Shown: positions 49,383 to 58,702, counted from the first letter of the stretch. The stretch: DNA of 64,000 nucleotides from Cellulomonas sp. Root485 (GCF_001426705.1 NZ_LMFC01000003.1:574841-638840), one strand, 5' to 3'. Made by a program: numbers and translations. The notes: generated from the sequence alone by a model not told the origin.

Positions 49383-50453
49383 ATGTCAGTCCGAGCACGC
49401 CCACGCACGCTGGTCACCGCACTCCTCGCGGTGACCATGGCGCTGGTGGCCGCGATCGTCACCTCACAGCCCGCCTCCGCCCACGGGTCGGTGACCGACC
49501 CGCCGCAACGCGCCTACGGCTGTTGGGAGCGGTGGGGTGCCAACCACCTCGACCCGACCATGGAGCAGAAGGACCCCATGTGCTGGCAGGCCTGGCAGGC
49601 CGACCCGAACGCCATGTGGAACTGGAACGGGCTCTACCGCGAGAACGTGGGTGGCAACCACCAGGCCGTCATCCCGAACGGCCAGCTCTGCTCGGGCGGT
49701 CGCACGCAGGCACCCCGCTACAACGCCATGGACGCGGTCGGACCCTGGGTGGCCAAGGGCGTGCCGACGTCGTTCACCCTGACACTGACCGACAGCGCCA
49801 AGCACGGTGCCGACTACCTGCGCATCTACGTCTCGAAGGCCGGCTTCGACCCGACCACCGAGGCGCTCGGCTGGGACGACCTGGACCTCGTCAAGGAGAC
49901 CGGTCGCTACGGCACCACCGGGCTCTACCAGACGGACCTGAACCTGTCCGGTCGTAGCGGCCGCGCGGTCCTGTTCACCATCTGGCAGGCCAGCCACCTG
50001 GACCAGCCGTACTACCTGTGCAGCGACATCAACATCGGTGGCGGCAACACCACGCCGACCCCCACCCCGACGCCGACGGTGACCGCCACGCCGACGCCGA
50101 CCCCGACCGTGACGCCGACCCCGACGCCCACCCCGACGGTCACCCCCACCCCGACCCCCACGCCGACCGGTGGCACCGGTTCCTGCACGGCGACGGTCAA
50201 GGTGGTCAACGCCTGGAACGGCTCGTTCGTCGGTGAGGTCACGGTCAAGGCCGGCTCGACCGCACTGACCGGCTGGCACGCCGCGATCGGCGGCGCGACG
50301 GTGACCCAGGCATGGAACGGCACCCTGTCGGGCGCCAACACCATCACGAGCGCCGCGTGGAACGGCTCCGTCCCGGCGGGAGGCACGGCGACCGCCGGCT
50401 TCATCGCCAACGGCACCGGCAGCGGCCTGACCGCGACCTGCGGCTCGCACTGA
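49383..50453 (+). CDS. Secreted AA10 lytic polysaccharide monooxygenase with CBM2
   Basis: 356 residues. A signal peptide ends PASA|H, so the mature protein starts with His (H34), the first arm of the copper histidine brace; the second is H93 in VGGNHQAVIPNGQL. The catalytic domain runs to about 218, with the conserved AVLFTIWQASH near the axial Phe (F198). A Pro-Thr-rich linker (about 223-262) joins a CBM2 (about 267-353, CTATVKVVNAWNGSF...). It cleaves crystalline cellulose or chitin oxidatively; which one is not decided by the residues seen. AAGGGG precedes the ATG at 49383. A LacI-type operator lies upstream. Confidence 0.95.
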   Translation: MSVRARPRTLVTALLAVTMALVAAIVTSQPASAHGSVTDPPQRAYGCWERWGANHLDPTMEQKDPMCWQAWQADPNAMWNWNGLYRENVGGNHQAVIPNGQLCSGGRTQAPRYNAMDAVGPWVAKGVPTSFTLTLTDSAKHGADYLRIYVSKAGFDPTTEALGWDDLDLVKETGRYGTTGLYQTDLNLSGRSGRAVLFTIWQASHLDQPYYLCSDINIGGGNTTPTPTPTPTVTATPTPTPTVTPTPTPTPTVTPTPTPTPTGGTGSCTATVKVVNAWNGSFVGEVTVKAGSTALTGWHAAIGGATVTQAWNGTLSGANTITSAAWNGSVPAGGTATAGFIANGTGSGLTATCGSH

Positions 50454-50467
50454 CGCAGTGACGCACT

Positions 50468-50507
50468 GACGCCCGCCCGTCTCCGGTCCGGAGGCGGGCG
50501 GGCGTTC
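50468..50507. terminator. Terminator after the LPMO gene
   Basis: GACGCCCGCCCG (50468-50479) pairs with CGGGCGGGCGTT (50495-50506) around CTCCGG/CCGGAG, giving a very long GC-rich hairpin 15 bases after the LPMO stop. Confidence 0.75.
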
Positions 50508-50539
50508 CCGTGGGCAGGCCCGTACGGTCTACTTTCCGC

Positions 50540-51727
50540 ATGGCATCCGAGCCCGTCGCGACCGTCGAGCGCCACGCCACCTGGAAGGAGCTGTTCTTCG
50601 ACCTGGTGGTGGTCGCCGGCATCGGCCAGCTGGCGCACCTGCTGCACGAGGACACCGAACCGACCACGCTCGGGCTGTACGCCGTCCTGTACCTGGCGTT
50701 CTGGATCTCCTGGGCCGGGTTCGCCGTCTACGGCAACGTCGCCGGCGACGACGCCAAGACCCGGGTCCTGATCACCGCCATGCTCGGCCTCGCGGTGATG
50801 GCCGCCTCCGTGCCGGGGATCCACGGCTCGCGCGCCTCCGCGTTCGTCATCGCCTACGTCGCGCTGCGCTGGTACGCGGGGGCGGTCGTCCAGCGGGGCA
50901 GGGTCCTGCTCGACTGGCCGCTCGCGCAGTACGGGCTCGGCGCGCTGCCCTGGCTGGTCTCGCTGTGGGTCGACGCGCCGCAGCGGTACTGGCTGTGGGG
51001 GGTCGGGATCGTCATCGACCTGGCGGTGCTGCTCCTGACGTCCGGCGAGCGCGCCCTGCAGGAGGCCGAGGAGCGGCTCGAGCGCGTGAAGACCTCGCGC
51101 CGCCGCGGCGGACCGGCGGCCGGGCTCCTGAGCATCGAGGGGAAGCACACCGAGGAGGAGCACCTCGCTGAGCGGCTCGGTCTCTTCGTCATCATCGTGC
51201 TCGGCGAGGGGCTGATCCAGATCATCGACGCTGCCGCCGACTCCGCGCAGTGGGACCGTGCGACGGCCGTCGTCTCGCTCGGCGCGTTCACGCTGCTGGC
51301 CTCCGTGTGGGCCGCAGGCCTGCTGCACGGGACCGCGGGCATCCCGCAGCTGCAGCCGCGCGTGGTCGCGCCGCGGATCGTCATGCTCCTGCACGCCCTG
51401 CTCACCGGCTCGCTGGCCGCCCTGGCCGCCGCCCTCGGGGTCGCCGTCGAGCACACGCACGAGCACCTGCCCGAGCAGTACCGCGCCCTGCTGTGCGGGA
51501 CGGTGGCCGCCTACTGCGCACTCGGCGTCGTGACCGCTCTGCTCGTCGGCAAGGGCCGCCGGTGGATCCTGCTCCGGGGCGTGCCGAGCGTCGTGGTTCC
51601 CCTGCTGCTGCTGTTCGTCTGGCCCGACCTGCACGTCGGTCTGCTCGTCTGGATCCTCGTCGCCGTCGTCGTGTGGCTGGTGCTGGAGAAGCCGGCCGAC
51701 GGGCGCCGGCGTCGCGAGGTCAGCTGA
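50540..51727 (+). CDS. ltrA: Low-temperature-requirement A (LtrA) family membrane protein
   Basis: 395 residues, about nine to ten helices. It begins VERHATWKELFFDLVVVAGIGQLAHLL, the signature ELFFDLV...I.QLAH of the LtrA family, with further conserved blocks ERLGLFVIIVLGEGLIQI and GLLHGT. Members are conserved membrane proteins named from a Listeria cold-growth phenotype; the mechanism is unknown. It starts at the ATG at 50540 after the LPMO terminator and converges with a small membrane gene. Confidence 0.85.
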   Translation: MASEPVATVERHATWKELFFDLVVVAGIGQLAHLLHEDTEPTTLGLYAVLYLAFWISWAGFAVYGNVAGDDAKTRVLITAMLGLAVMAASVPGIHGSRASAFVIAYVALRWYAGAVVQRGRVLLDWPLAQYGLGALPWLVSLWVDAPQRYWLWGVGIVIDLAVLLLTSGERALQEAEERLERVKTSRRRGGPAAGLLSIEGKHTEEEHLAERLGLFVIIVLGEGLIQIIDAAADSAQWDRATAVVSLGAFTLLASVWAAGLLHGTAGIPQLQPRVVAPRIVMLLHALLTGSLAALAAALGVAVEHTHEHLPEQYRALLCGTVAAYCALGVVTALLVGKGRRWILLRGVPSVVVPLLLLFVWPDLHVGLLVWILVAVVVWLVLEKPADGRRRREVS

Positions 51728-52118
51728 CGAGGGCGCGGCGCCGTTCGGACGCGCGGAACACGAGGATCGACACCGTCCAGACGAGCGCCACGCCCGCGAA
51801 GAACACCGAGACCGCGCCGAGGGTGCCGGGAAACCGCTCCTGGAGCGCCGCGGTGCAGTACTCCTCGACCGTGACGCCGGGGACGAGGTCGATGAAGGGA
51901 CCCTCGTCCTCGTAGCAGTTCCGCTCGATCGCATAGGCCCCGATCGCCAGGAACAGCCCCCACGGGAGCAGGAGGACCAGCAGCCGGAGCAGCTCCGCGC
52001 CGAGCGACAGCGGCGGCCGGCCCTGCCTCCGCCGTGCCGTCTGTCCCCTCGACCGCAGCGCACGGGCGCCGAGCCAGATCCCGGCGAAGAGCAGCAGCCA
52101 GAAGATGGCCATCTCCAT
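51720..52118 (-). CDS. Small membrane hypothetical protein
   Basis: 132 residues, about three helices: MAIFWLLLFAGIWLGARAL, LRLLVLLLPWGLFLAIGAYAI and LGAVSVFFAGVALVWTVSILVF. A basic loop (RSRGQTARRRQGR) and an acidic external loop with two Cys (RNCYEDEGPFIDL and VEEYCTAAL) lie between them. Family not recognised. GGAGG occurs 11 bases before the ATG at 52118. Its end overlaps the LtrA stop. Confidence 0.6.
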   Translation of the reverse strand: MEMAIFWLLLFAGIWLGARALRSRGQTARRRQGRPPLSLGAELLRLLVLLLPWGLFLAIGAYAIERNCYEDEGPFIDLVPGVTVEEYCTAALQERFPGTLGAVSVFFAGVALVWTVSILVFRASERRRALVS

Positions 52119-52202
52119 GGTCAGCCCCACCTCCGTCGCGCACGACAGTAGGGCGGGCACCGACCGGACGACGTCGGATCAGGCCGCGGTCACCCGGACG
52201 GG

Positions 52203-53141
52203 TCAGGCGCGCGTGAGCGGCAGGCCGAACGCCTCGAAGTGCTCCGGGCCGATGAAGGCCGTGAGTGCAGCGACGTGGTCGCCGCGGAGCGTCAGGACGT
52301 CGATCGACCAGGCGAGGTGCACGTCGTCGCCGGGTGCTCGCAGGTACGACGCCACCGCGGGCTGGCCGTTCGCGCTCGTCGGGACGTGCTGCCAGGAGCC
52401 GCACGTGAACGCGATCGTGGTCGCGAACTCGGTGACCGCCGCACGGCCGCGGTACCAGTGCGGCAGCGGCGGCATCGACCAGGTGACGTCCTCGGTCAGC
52501 AGCGAGAGGAGCAGGTCCACGTCGCCGCGTTCCAGGGCCGACGAGTAGGCCGCGACGACCTCCCGCACGCGGGCGTCGGCCGCGGGGTGGGCGTCGCGGG
52601 AGGGTACCTTCGCCGCGACCGTCGCCCGCGCCCGCTGCAGCGCGGAGTTCACCGACGCGGTCGTCGTGTCCATCCACGTGGCGATCTCGGCGGCCGAGAA
52701 GCCCAGCACCTCGAACAGCAGGAGCGCGGCACGCTGGTTGCCGGGCAGGTGCTGCAGGGCGGCGACGAACGCGAGCTCCACGGACTCGCGCTGCTCGTAG
52801 CGCGCGTCCGGGTACGGGCTGAGCCAGGCGGCGTCGGTCAGCGGGAGGTCGCCGACGACGGCGTGCTCGCTCGACGGTCCGAGGTCCACGGGCATCGCGC
52901 GACGGCCGCGCCGGGCCATGAGGTCGAGGCACGCGTTGGTGGCGATGCGGTACAGCCACGACCGCAACGAGCTGCGTCCCTCGAACTCGTCGATCGCCCG
53001 CCAGGCTCGCAGCAGCGCCTCCTGCACGGCGTCGTCGGCGTCGTGCACCGAGCCGAGCATCCGGTAGCAGTGCGCGTGCAGCTCACCGCGCAGGGGCGCC
53101 AGCTGCTCGGTGAAGGTGTCCACCTCGGACAGGTCCGTCAT
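52203..53141 (-). CDS. ECF sigma factor with SnoaL-like C-terminal domain
   Basis: 312 residues. Region 2 comprises LRGELHAHCYRMLGSVHDADDAVQEALLRAWRAIDEFEGRSSLRSWLYRIATNACLDL. Region 4 contains LPGNQRAALLLFEVLGFSAAEIATWMDTTTASVNSALQRARATV. From about residue 200, DARVREVVAAYSSALERGDVDLLLSLLTEDVTWSMPPLPHWYRG is a SnoaL/NTF2-like domain that in this group replaces an anti-sigma factor. GGGGGAGAA precedes the ATG at 53141. It is divergent from an alpha/beta hydrolase at only 38 bases, which is a likely target. Confidence 0.9.
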   Translation of the reverse strand: MTDLSEVDTFTEQLAPLRGELHAHCYRMLGSVHDADDAVQEALLRAWRAIDEFEGRSSLRSWLYRIATNACLDLMARRGRRAMPVDLGPSSEHAVVGDLPLTDAAWLSPYPDARYEQRESVELAFVAALQHLPGNQRAALLLFEVLGFSAAEIATWMDTTTASVNSALQRARATVAAKVPSRDAHPAADARVREVVAAYSSALERGDVDLLLSLLTEDVTWSMPPLPHWYRGRAAVTEFATTIAFTCGSWQHVPTSANGQPAVASYLRAPGDDVHLAWSIDVLTLRGDHVAALTAFIGPEHFEAFGLPLTRA

Positions 53142-53179
53142 GACCGATGATTCTCCCCCGTCGCGCAAGTCTTACCTGT

Positions 53180-53998
53180 ATGACCACACTCACCACCGCC
53201 ACCACGCTCGACGTCCCCGGCGCCCGGCTCCACTACGAGCTGCGCGGCTCCGGCCCGCTGATCGCCCTCGTCGGCGCCCCCATGGACGCCACCGCGTTCG
53301 CCCCGCTGGCCGACCTGCTCGCCACCGACCACACCGTGCTCACCACCGACCCCCGCGGCATCAACCGCAGCTCGGTCGACCATCCCGACCGCGACTCGAC
53401 GCCGGTCGAGCGGGCCGCCGACCTGGCCGCGCTTCTCCGGCACGTCGACGCGGGACCCGCGACGGTCCTGGGCTCGTCGGGCGGAGCCGTGACCGTCCTG
53501 GCCCTGGTGGAGAGCGCGCCGGAGCTCGTGCACACCGCCATCCCGCACGAGCCGCCCCTCGACGAGCTGCTCCCCGACCACGCCGACCTGTACGACAGGA
53601 CCGAGCAGATGATCGCCACCTACCTGACCGGCGACACCCGCTCGGCGTGGAAGCAGTTCATGGAGATCGGCAACCTGCAGATGCCCGACGAGGTGTTCGA
53701 GATGTTCTTCGGCACGCCGCGCGAGGGTCAGGACGCGCTCGACGAGCACTTCCAGTTCGCGCACATGCTCCGGGCGACCGTGCGGTTCCGGCCCGACATC
53801 GAGGCGCTCAGGGCGGCACCGACGCGGCTCGTCGTCGGCATCGGCGAGGAGTCCGCCGGCGAGCTGTGCGACCGGACGTCACGGGCGCTCGCGGACCTGC
53901 TCGGCATCGAGCCGACCCTCTTCCCCGGCGACCACATCGGGTTCGCCCAGCAGCCCGAGGCGTTCGCGGCGCGACTCCGCGAGATCCTGGGCGCATGA
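53180..53998 (+). CDS. Alpha/beta hydrolase
   Basis: 272 residues: VPGARLHYELRGSGPLIALVGAPMDATAF, TTDPRGINRSSVDHP, the nucleophile in ATVLGSSGGAVTVLALV (a GSSGG variant of GxSxG), and the His in LFPGDHIGFAQQPEAF. Substrate unknown. It overlaps the following DUF1905 gene by ATGA, and the SnoaL-type sigma factor is encoded divergently. Confidence 0.87.
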   Translation: MTTLTTATTLDVPGARLHYELRGSGPLIALVGAPMDATAFAPLADLLATDHTVLTTDPRGINRSSVDHPDRDSTPVERAADLAALLRHVDAGPATVLGSSGGAVTVLALVESAPELVHTAIPHEPPLDELLPDHADLYDRTEQMIATYLTGDTRSAWKQFMEIGNLQMPDEVFEMFFGTPREGQDALDEHFQFAHMLRATVRFRPDIEALRAAPTRLVVGIGEESAGELCDRTSRALADLLGIEPTLFPGDHIGFAQQPEAFAARLREILGA

Positions 53999-54264
53999 GC
54001 CTCGACGCCACCTTCACCACGCCCATCCGCAAGGACGGCGCCTTCGCCACCTACCTGGAGCTCGACGGCTCCGCGGAGCTGCTCGGCACCCGCAAGGCGG
54101 TCAAGGTGACCGGCACGCTCGACGGCCACGAGTTCGCCGCGACCCTGATGCCGTCGGGCTCGGGCCCGCACTGGCTCCCGTTGCGCAAGGCCCTCTGCAC
54201 GACGATCGGCAAGAGCGCAGCGGGCGAGCTGGTCGAGGTCCGCCTGCTCGCGCGCACGACCTGA
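53995..54264 (+). CDS. DUF1905 protein
   Basis: 89 residues: LDATFTTPIRKDGAFATYLELDGSAELLGTRKAVKVTGTLDGHEFAATLMPSGSGPHWLPLRKALCTTIGKSAAGELVEVRL is a complete DUF1905 beta-barrel. Function unknown. It is coupled to the hydrolase by ATGA and followed by an exceptionally long hairpin. Confidence 0.8.
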   Translation: MSLDATFTTPIRKDGAFATYLELDGSAELLGTRKAVKVTGTLDGHEFAATLMPSGSGPHWLPLRKALCTTIGKSAAGELVEVRLLARTT

Positions 54265-54268
54265 CCGT

Positions 54269-54327
54269 GCCGAACCCGACATGAGTGTCGCGATGACGTT
54301 CATGACGTCACTCATGTCGGGTTCGGC
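54269..54327. terminator. 19-base-arm hairpin between convergent genes
   Basis: GCCGAACCCGACATGAGTG (54269-54287) and CACTCATGTCGGGTTCGGC (54309-54327) are perfect 19-base arms; the loop contains a further TGACGT repeat. It lies between the DUF1905 stop (54264) and the GH87-like stop (54333) and should terminate both transcripts. Such long perfect arms exceed what termination needs. Confidence 0.7.
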
Positions 54328-54332
54328 GGAGG

Positions 54333-57300
54333 TCAGTTCCCTGTGATGACGAACTGGCTGCCCGGTTGGGTGACCACGTTGCCGGTCGCGTTCCCGGAGA
54401 ACGTGACGTTCGACAGGATCGCGTTGCCGCGGATCCCACTCATCGCCAGGATCCCGGCACCGTTGCGCGAGTTGGTGATCCGCACGTTCGTGATCCGGAC
54501 GTCCGGCACGACGCCGCCGCCGTTCTTGAACTGGATGCCGTCGTAGGTGGAGTCGTCGATGTCGGTGTCCCGGATGGTGACGCCGGTGATGTCCAGGGTG
54601 CTCGGGAAGATCGTGATGGCCCCGAATTCCTGGTCCTCGTTCCAGAACGCCCCGCCGGTCCGGTACAGACCGTTGTTGGCGATGAGCGTGGTCCCGCCGA
54701 ACGGCAGGGGGCTGTGGTCGGTCGCCAGCATGATGCCCGGGTAGTTCATCGTGTCGTAGACGAGGTTGTTCTCGATCGACTGGTTGGAGCCGCCGTAGAT
54801 GGCGATCCCGTTGGCGCGCCACGGCAGCTGGATCGTGTTGTTCACGAAGTGGTTGTCGTGGGCGTTGTCGGTGGTGCGGTCCTTCACGTACGGGTTGGCC
54901 CAGATGGCCAGCGCGTCGTCACCGGTGGTGCGGAACGACGAGTTGAACACCCGCGAGTTCCGGGTGCCGTTGGAGAAGTTGATGCCGTCGGCGTAGGTGT
55001 TCCGGATGCGCATGCCGGTGAGCTGGAGGCCGTCGGCGGGTCCCCAGAGCTCGGGGATGTTGTCGTAGTCGCGGCCCACCCAGACACCCACGTTGGCGTG
55101 CTCGATCCACACGTTGCTGATCGCGGTGCCCGTGCCGAACCGGCCGTTGAGCCCGACGCCGCCCTCGTCGTTCCCGTCGCCGCCGCGGATCCGGCCGGAG
55201 CCGAAGATGGCGATGTCGGAGATCTGGACACCCTTGTCGATGTCGAACCCGAAGTTGCCCTCGTGCGGGTGGTTGAGGGTGTTCGCGTCCTGCGGCTCGA
55301 TCAGCGAGTACAGCTGCGAGCGCCACATGCCGGCCCCGCGGATCGTCACGTTCGAGATGCCCACCTGGTTGTACATCCCACGGTTCAGCGGGTCGTCGGT
55401 GAGGATCTTCTTCTCCTGCCGCCACTGCCCCTCGGGGATCCAGACGCAGCTGATCTGGCCGTTCTGGTCGGCCGTCACGGCTGCCTGGATCGCCGCAGTG
55501 TCGTCGAGCCCGTCGTTCGGGACGGCACCGTAGGTCGTGATGGAGGTGCACTCCGCGGGCTTGGGGAGCGCCGGTGCCACCTGCTCGAGGTCGACCAGGT
55601 CGATGATGTAGAACGCCGCCGTGTCACCGGCGTCGCGCTGCAGCCGGAACACCGTGCCCGCCGGGTAGGACTGCGCGAGCAGCGCGTGGGACTCGTCGAA
55701 CAGCCGGCGGGCGTCGCCACCCGGCGTGTTGGTGAGGCCCTCGGGCTGGTCGGTCGTCCCGTACAGCCAGCTGTGCCGTGACGACAGCGTCACCTTCTGC
55801 ACGAAGGTCCCGTTGGCGTACAGGCTGATGGTCGCGTCCTGGCCGCCGCCGCCCGCCGCGTCCGGGATGGAGTTCCGGATCACGATGGAGTTGGTGGCGT
55901 TGGTCGACGTGAGCTGCACGTACTGGCCCTGGCTGGTGAGGCGCACCGACTTGCGGCCCGAGGACTCGGTGCCGAAGTTGGTGTGCCCGAACGTCCGCAC
56001 CGCGTCGGCCTCGAGCAGGGTGCCCGTGTAGGTGCCGGCCTCGGCCTCGTAGGACGTGTACGGGACGGCCGCCCCGCGTCCGACGACGATCGACTGCGCG
56101 AGTGTGTTGTTGTTCTCGTTGGTCTCCGCGACGGCGTTCGTCGCGTCGGCCGTGGCGGTCAATGTGGCCCCGCCGGTGGCGGCGGTCCACGTGCCGCTGA
56201 TCGCGACGGCGGCCGTCGCTCCGGAAGCCAGGGGCCCCGTCGCACCGTTCAGGGTCGTGCTGCCGACGACGAGCCGCGTGGTGGACGCGGCCGCGGCCGA
56301 CGAGCCCCGGTTCTTCACCGTGACCGTGAAGGAGACCGACGAGCCGACGGCCGGGTTGGCCGGGTTCGACGCGATGGCGAGGACCTGCAGGTCCGGGCCG
56401 GGCGCCTCGGTCACGACGACCTTGGTGGGGTTGCTGTAGCCGTTGTTCGCCTCGTTCTGCTCGACGACGGTGTTGGCGGGGTCGACGACCGAGCCGATCG
56501 TGTATGACCCAGCGGGGCGGGTGCCGATGGCCGCGGAGACGGTCGTCGACTGCCCCGCCGCGATCGCCGGGACATTCACGCTCCCGACCTTCGTCCCATC
56601 GACGGTGAGGTCAGCCGTGGTCGCAGCCGACGCCAGGTTGCCGCCGTTGCGCACGGTCGCGGAGAGCGTGATCGTGGCGGTCTCGACGGGCGACGCCGGG
56701 CTGGCCGTCACCGCGGTGACGGTGAGGTCCGGGTTGGGTGCCGGCAGGCCGATGACCTGGAGCACGGACACCTGCCCGTTGCCCGCACCGGTGTTGCCGG
56801 TGAACACGAGCCGGACGTCCGTGGCCGACCCGCTGACCGGGACGGTCACCTTGTTGCCCGATCCCGGCGCGAACGCGTACGCGGCCGACCCCTTCAGCGA
56901 CGTCCACGCCCCGGTGCCGACGCGCCCCTCGATCGAGAAGGTCTGCGTCCGCGCACCCCACGCGGCGACCGGCGGAACGCCGACGACCACCTGCTGGAGC
57001 GTCGACTGCGACGCCAGGTTCACCGCGAGCCAGCTCGGGTAGGCGCCGCCGGCGCCCTCCCAGTACGTGTTCGGGTCGGCGTCGACCGCGTTCCCGGCGA
57101 CGAACGAGAACTCCGTCGACGACGCCGTCGCCGGGCGGGCGGCTGCGAGGTCCTCTCCCGTGGTCGGCTCAGGACCGGACGACACGACGACCGAGCCGGA
57201 CGCCACGTTGTTGGTCTCGTCGGACTCGGCGACGGTGTTCGCCGGGTCGACCGTGACGGTGAGCGGGTAGGTGCCGGTGGCTCGGGTGCCCGCGTTCACG

Positions 57301-58463
57301 GTGATGGTGGTCTGCGCACCGGCCGCGAGCGCCGGGACGTTCACCGTGCCGACGGTGGTTCCACCGATCGCGACGACGCCGGTGGTGGCGGCCGAACCGG
57401 CGGTCCCGGAGTTGCGGACCGTGGCGCCGACCGAGATCGCCTGCGTCGGTGTGACCGTGATCGGGTTCGTCGTCAGTGCGACCTGGAGGTCGGGGGTCGT
57501 CGGCACGGGCGTCGTGGTGCCGAACACCTGGAGCTCGGCGACCTGGGCGTTGGACGAGCCGGTGTTCGCGGTGAACACGAGCCGGACGTCGGTCGCGGAG
57601 CCGCTGACCGGGACGGTGACCGTGTTGCCGGACGACGGACTGAACGCGTAGGCCGCGGAGGCCTTGAGGGTGCTCCACGAGCCGCTGCCGGTGCGGCTCT
57701 CGACCGCGAACGTCTGCGTCCGGTTGCCCCACGCGGCGTCGGGGTTCAGCTTGACGACGACTCCCGTGAGCGTGGACGGCGCGGCCAGCGACACCGTGAG
57801 GCTCGACGGGTACGCGCCTGGCGCACCCTCCCAGTAGGTGGCGGTGGAGCCGTCGACCGCGTTGCCGGCGACGTAGGCCTGCTGCACGGAGGTCGCGGTG
57901 ATCGGCCGCCCCTGCGCGAGGTTGCTGCCCTCGGGCGGGTCGACGGGCGGGGTCGAGGAGGTGCCGTAGACCTCGACCTCGGACAGCTGCGCGGCGGGCC
58001 AGCCGGTGTTGGCGCTCACGGCGGCGCGGACGTAGCGGGCGCTGGTGTCGGTCACGTCGACCGCGACCGCGTTGCCGCCGGTGAACGCGTACGACGCCGA
58101 CGCCTTGAGCGTCGTGAAGCTGGACCCGTCGGTGGAGCCCTGGAGCGTGACGGTCTCGTTCCGGGCACCCCAGCCGCCGGGGATCTTCAGCGTGATGTCG
58201 GTAACCGTCGCCGCCGCGCCGAGGTCCACCTGGACCCACTGCGGGAACGCGTTGTTCGCCGACTCCCAGTAGCTGGCCTGGTTCCCGTCGGTGACGTTGC
58301 CGGCGACGTAGGTCTGGTTCGAGCTGCTGGCGGTGGCGGGCTTGCCCGCGGAGAGCAGCACGGGCGCGGCGGACGCCCCCTGTGCGACGAGCGCGACGCC
58401 CAGGGGCGCGACGAGCGCGATCGTGGCACCGGCCACGATCGCGTGCTTCAACCGAGTTCTCAT
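54333..58463 (-). CDS. Multimodular secreted GH87-like beta-helix glycanase (1376 residues)
   Basis: Signal peptide ending QGASA|A. Then, approximately: discoidin (F5/8C) 35-165, discoidin 178-315, CARDB 322-430, discoidin 437-575, CARDB 578-695, CARDB 700-800, a CBM6/35-like sugar-binding domain from YTSYEAEAGTYTGTL (about 805-965), and a C-terminal beta-helix from TTYGAVPNDGLDDTAAIQ. The helix has TYADGIN with D1159 and GDDALAIW with D1182-D1183, the acidic spacing of GH87 alpha-1,3-glucanases (mycodextranases). Likely role: attack on fungal or bacterial alpha-glucan. The discoidin-CARDB pair looks internally duplicated. The family call is from motif memory; other beta-helix lyases are possible. 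Confidence 0.8.
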   Translation of the reverse strand: MRTRLKHAIVAGATIALVAPLGVALVAQGASAAPVLLSAGKPATASSSNQTYVAGNVTDGNQASYWESANNAFPQWVQVDLGAAATVTDITLKIPGGWGARNETVTLQGSTDGSSFTTLKASASYAFTGGNAVAVDVTDTSARYVRAAVSANTGWPAAQLSEVEVYGTSSTPPVDPPEGSNLAQGRPITATSVQQAYVAGNAVDGSTATYWEGAPGAYPSSLTVSLAAPSTLTGVVVKLNPDAAWGNRTQTFAVESRTGSGSWSTLKASAAYAFSPSSGNTVTVPVSGSATDVRLVFTANTGSSNAQVAELQVFGTTTPVPTTPDLQVALTTNPITVTPTQAISVGATVRNSGTAGSAATTGVVAIGGTTVGTVNVPALAAGAQTTITVNAGTRATGTYPLTVTVDPANTVAESDETNNVASGSVVVSSGPEPTTGEDLAAARPATASSTEFSFVAGNAVDADPNTYWEGAGGAYPSWLAVNLASQSTLQQVVVGVPPVAAWGARTQTFSIEGRVGTGAWTSLKGSAAYAFAPGSGNKVTVPVSGSATDVRLVFTGNTGAGNGQVSVLQVIGLPAPNPDLTVTAVTASPASPVETATITLSATVRNGGNLASAATTADLTVDGTKVGSVNVPAIAAGQSTTVSAAIGTRPAGSYTIGSVVDPANTVVEQNEANNGYSNPTKVVVTEAPGPDLQVLAIASNPANPAVGSSVSFTVTVKNRGSSAAAASTTRLVVGSTTLNGATGPLASGATAAVAISGTWTAATGGATLTATADATNAVAETNENNNTLAQSIVVGRGAAVPYTSYEAEAGTYTGTLLEADAVRTFGHTNFGTESSGRKSVRLTSQGQYVQLTSTNATNSIVIRNSIPDAAGGGGQDATISLYANGTFVQKVTLSSRHSWLYGTTDQPEGLTNTPGGDARRLFDESHALLAQSYPAGTVFRLQRDAGDTAAFYIIDLVDLEQVAPALPKPAECTSITTYGAVPNDGLDDTAAIQAAVTADQNGQISCVWIPEGQWRQEKKILTDDPLNRGMYNQVGISNVTIRGAGMWRSQLYSLIEPQDANTLNHPHEGNFGFDIDKGVQISDIAIFGSGRIRGGDGNDEGGVGLNGRFGTGTAISNVWIEHANVGVWVGRDYDNIPELWGPADGLQLTGMRIRNTYADGINFSNGTRNSRVFNSSFRTTGDDALAIWANPYVKDRTTDNAHDNHFVNNTIQLPWRANGIAIYGGSNQSIENNLVYDTMNYPGIMLATDHSPLPFGGTTLIANNGLYRTGGAFWNEDQEFGAITIFPSTLDITGVTIRDTDIDDSTYDGIQFKNGGGVVPDVRITNVRITNSRNGAGILAMSGIRGNAILSNVTFSGNATGNVVTQPGSQFVITGN

Positions 58464-58616
58464 GAACGTCCTCGTTCTCCCGCGTCATTGCGGGGTCGAC
58501 CCCGGGCGCGCGAGAGCGACCGAGGTGCGGAGTGGGACGGCGAGATGAGTGCGGTTCATCGCGACCGGGATGCACGGCTTTGTGCATTCTGTTTGTCGAG
58601 TTCTTGCAGTAGTGAG

Positions 58617-58651
58617 GTGCGACATTACGAACATGTCGCACATCCCGTCAA
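58617..58651 (-). promoter_or_regulatory. Promoter and operator for the GH87-like gene
   Basis: GTGCGACAT (58617-58625), seven bases, ATGTCGCAC (58633-58641) is an inverted repeat with perfect 9-base arms. On the minus strand, TTGACG (58651-58646), an 18-base spacer, then TAATGT (58627-58622) forms a promoter whose spacer and -10 lie inside the repeat. Occupancy would block transcription. The start would be about 150 bases upstream of the gene. A second small palindrome, ATGCAC/GTGCAT, is at 58570-58587. Confidence 0.5.
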
Positions 58652-58702
58652 GGGTGCGTGTCAGGGTCACGCTAGGTTTTCCAGGACGGAGAGGGGACAC
58701 CC

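Noticed and set aside
50050-50170. Simple repeat as a separate element in the LPMO gene
   Set aside because: It encodes the Pro-Thr linker in frame between the LPMO domain and the CBM2; it is part of the protein.
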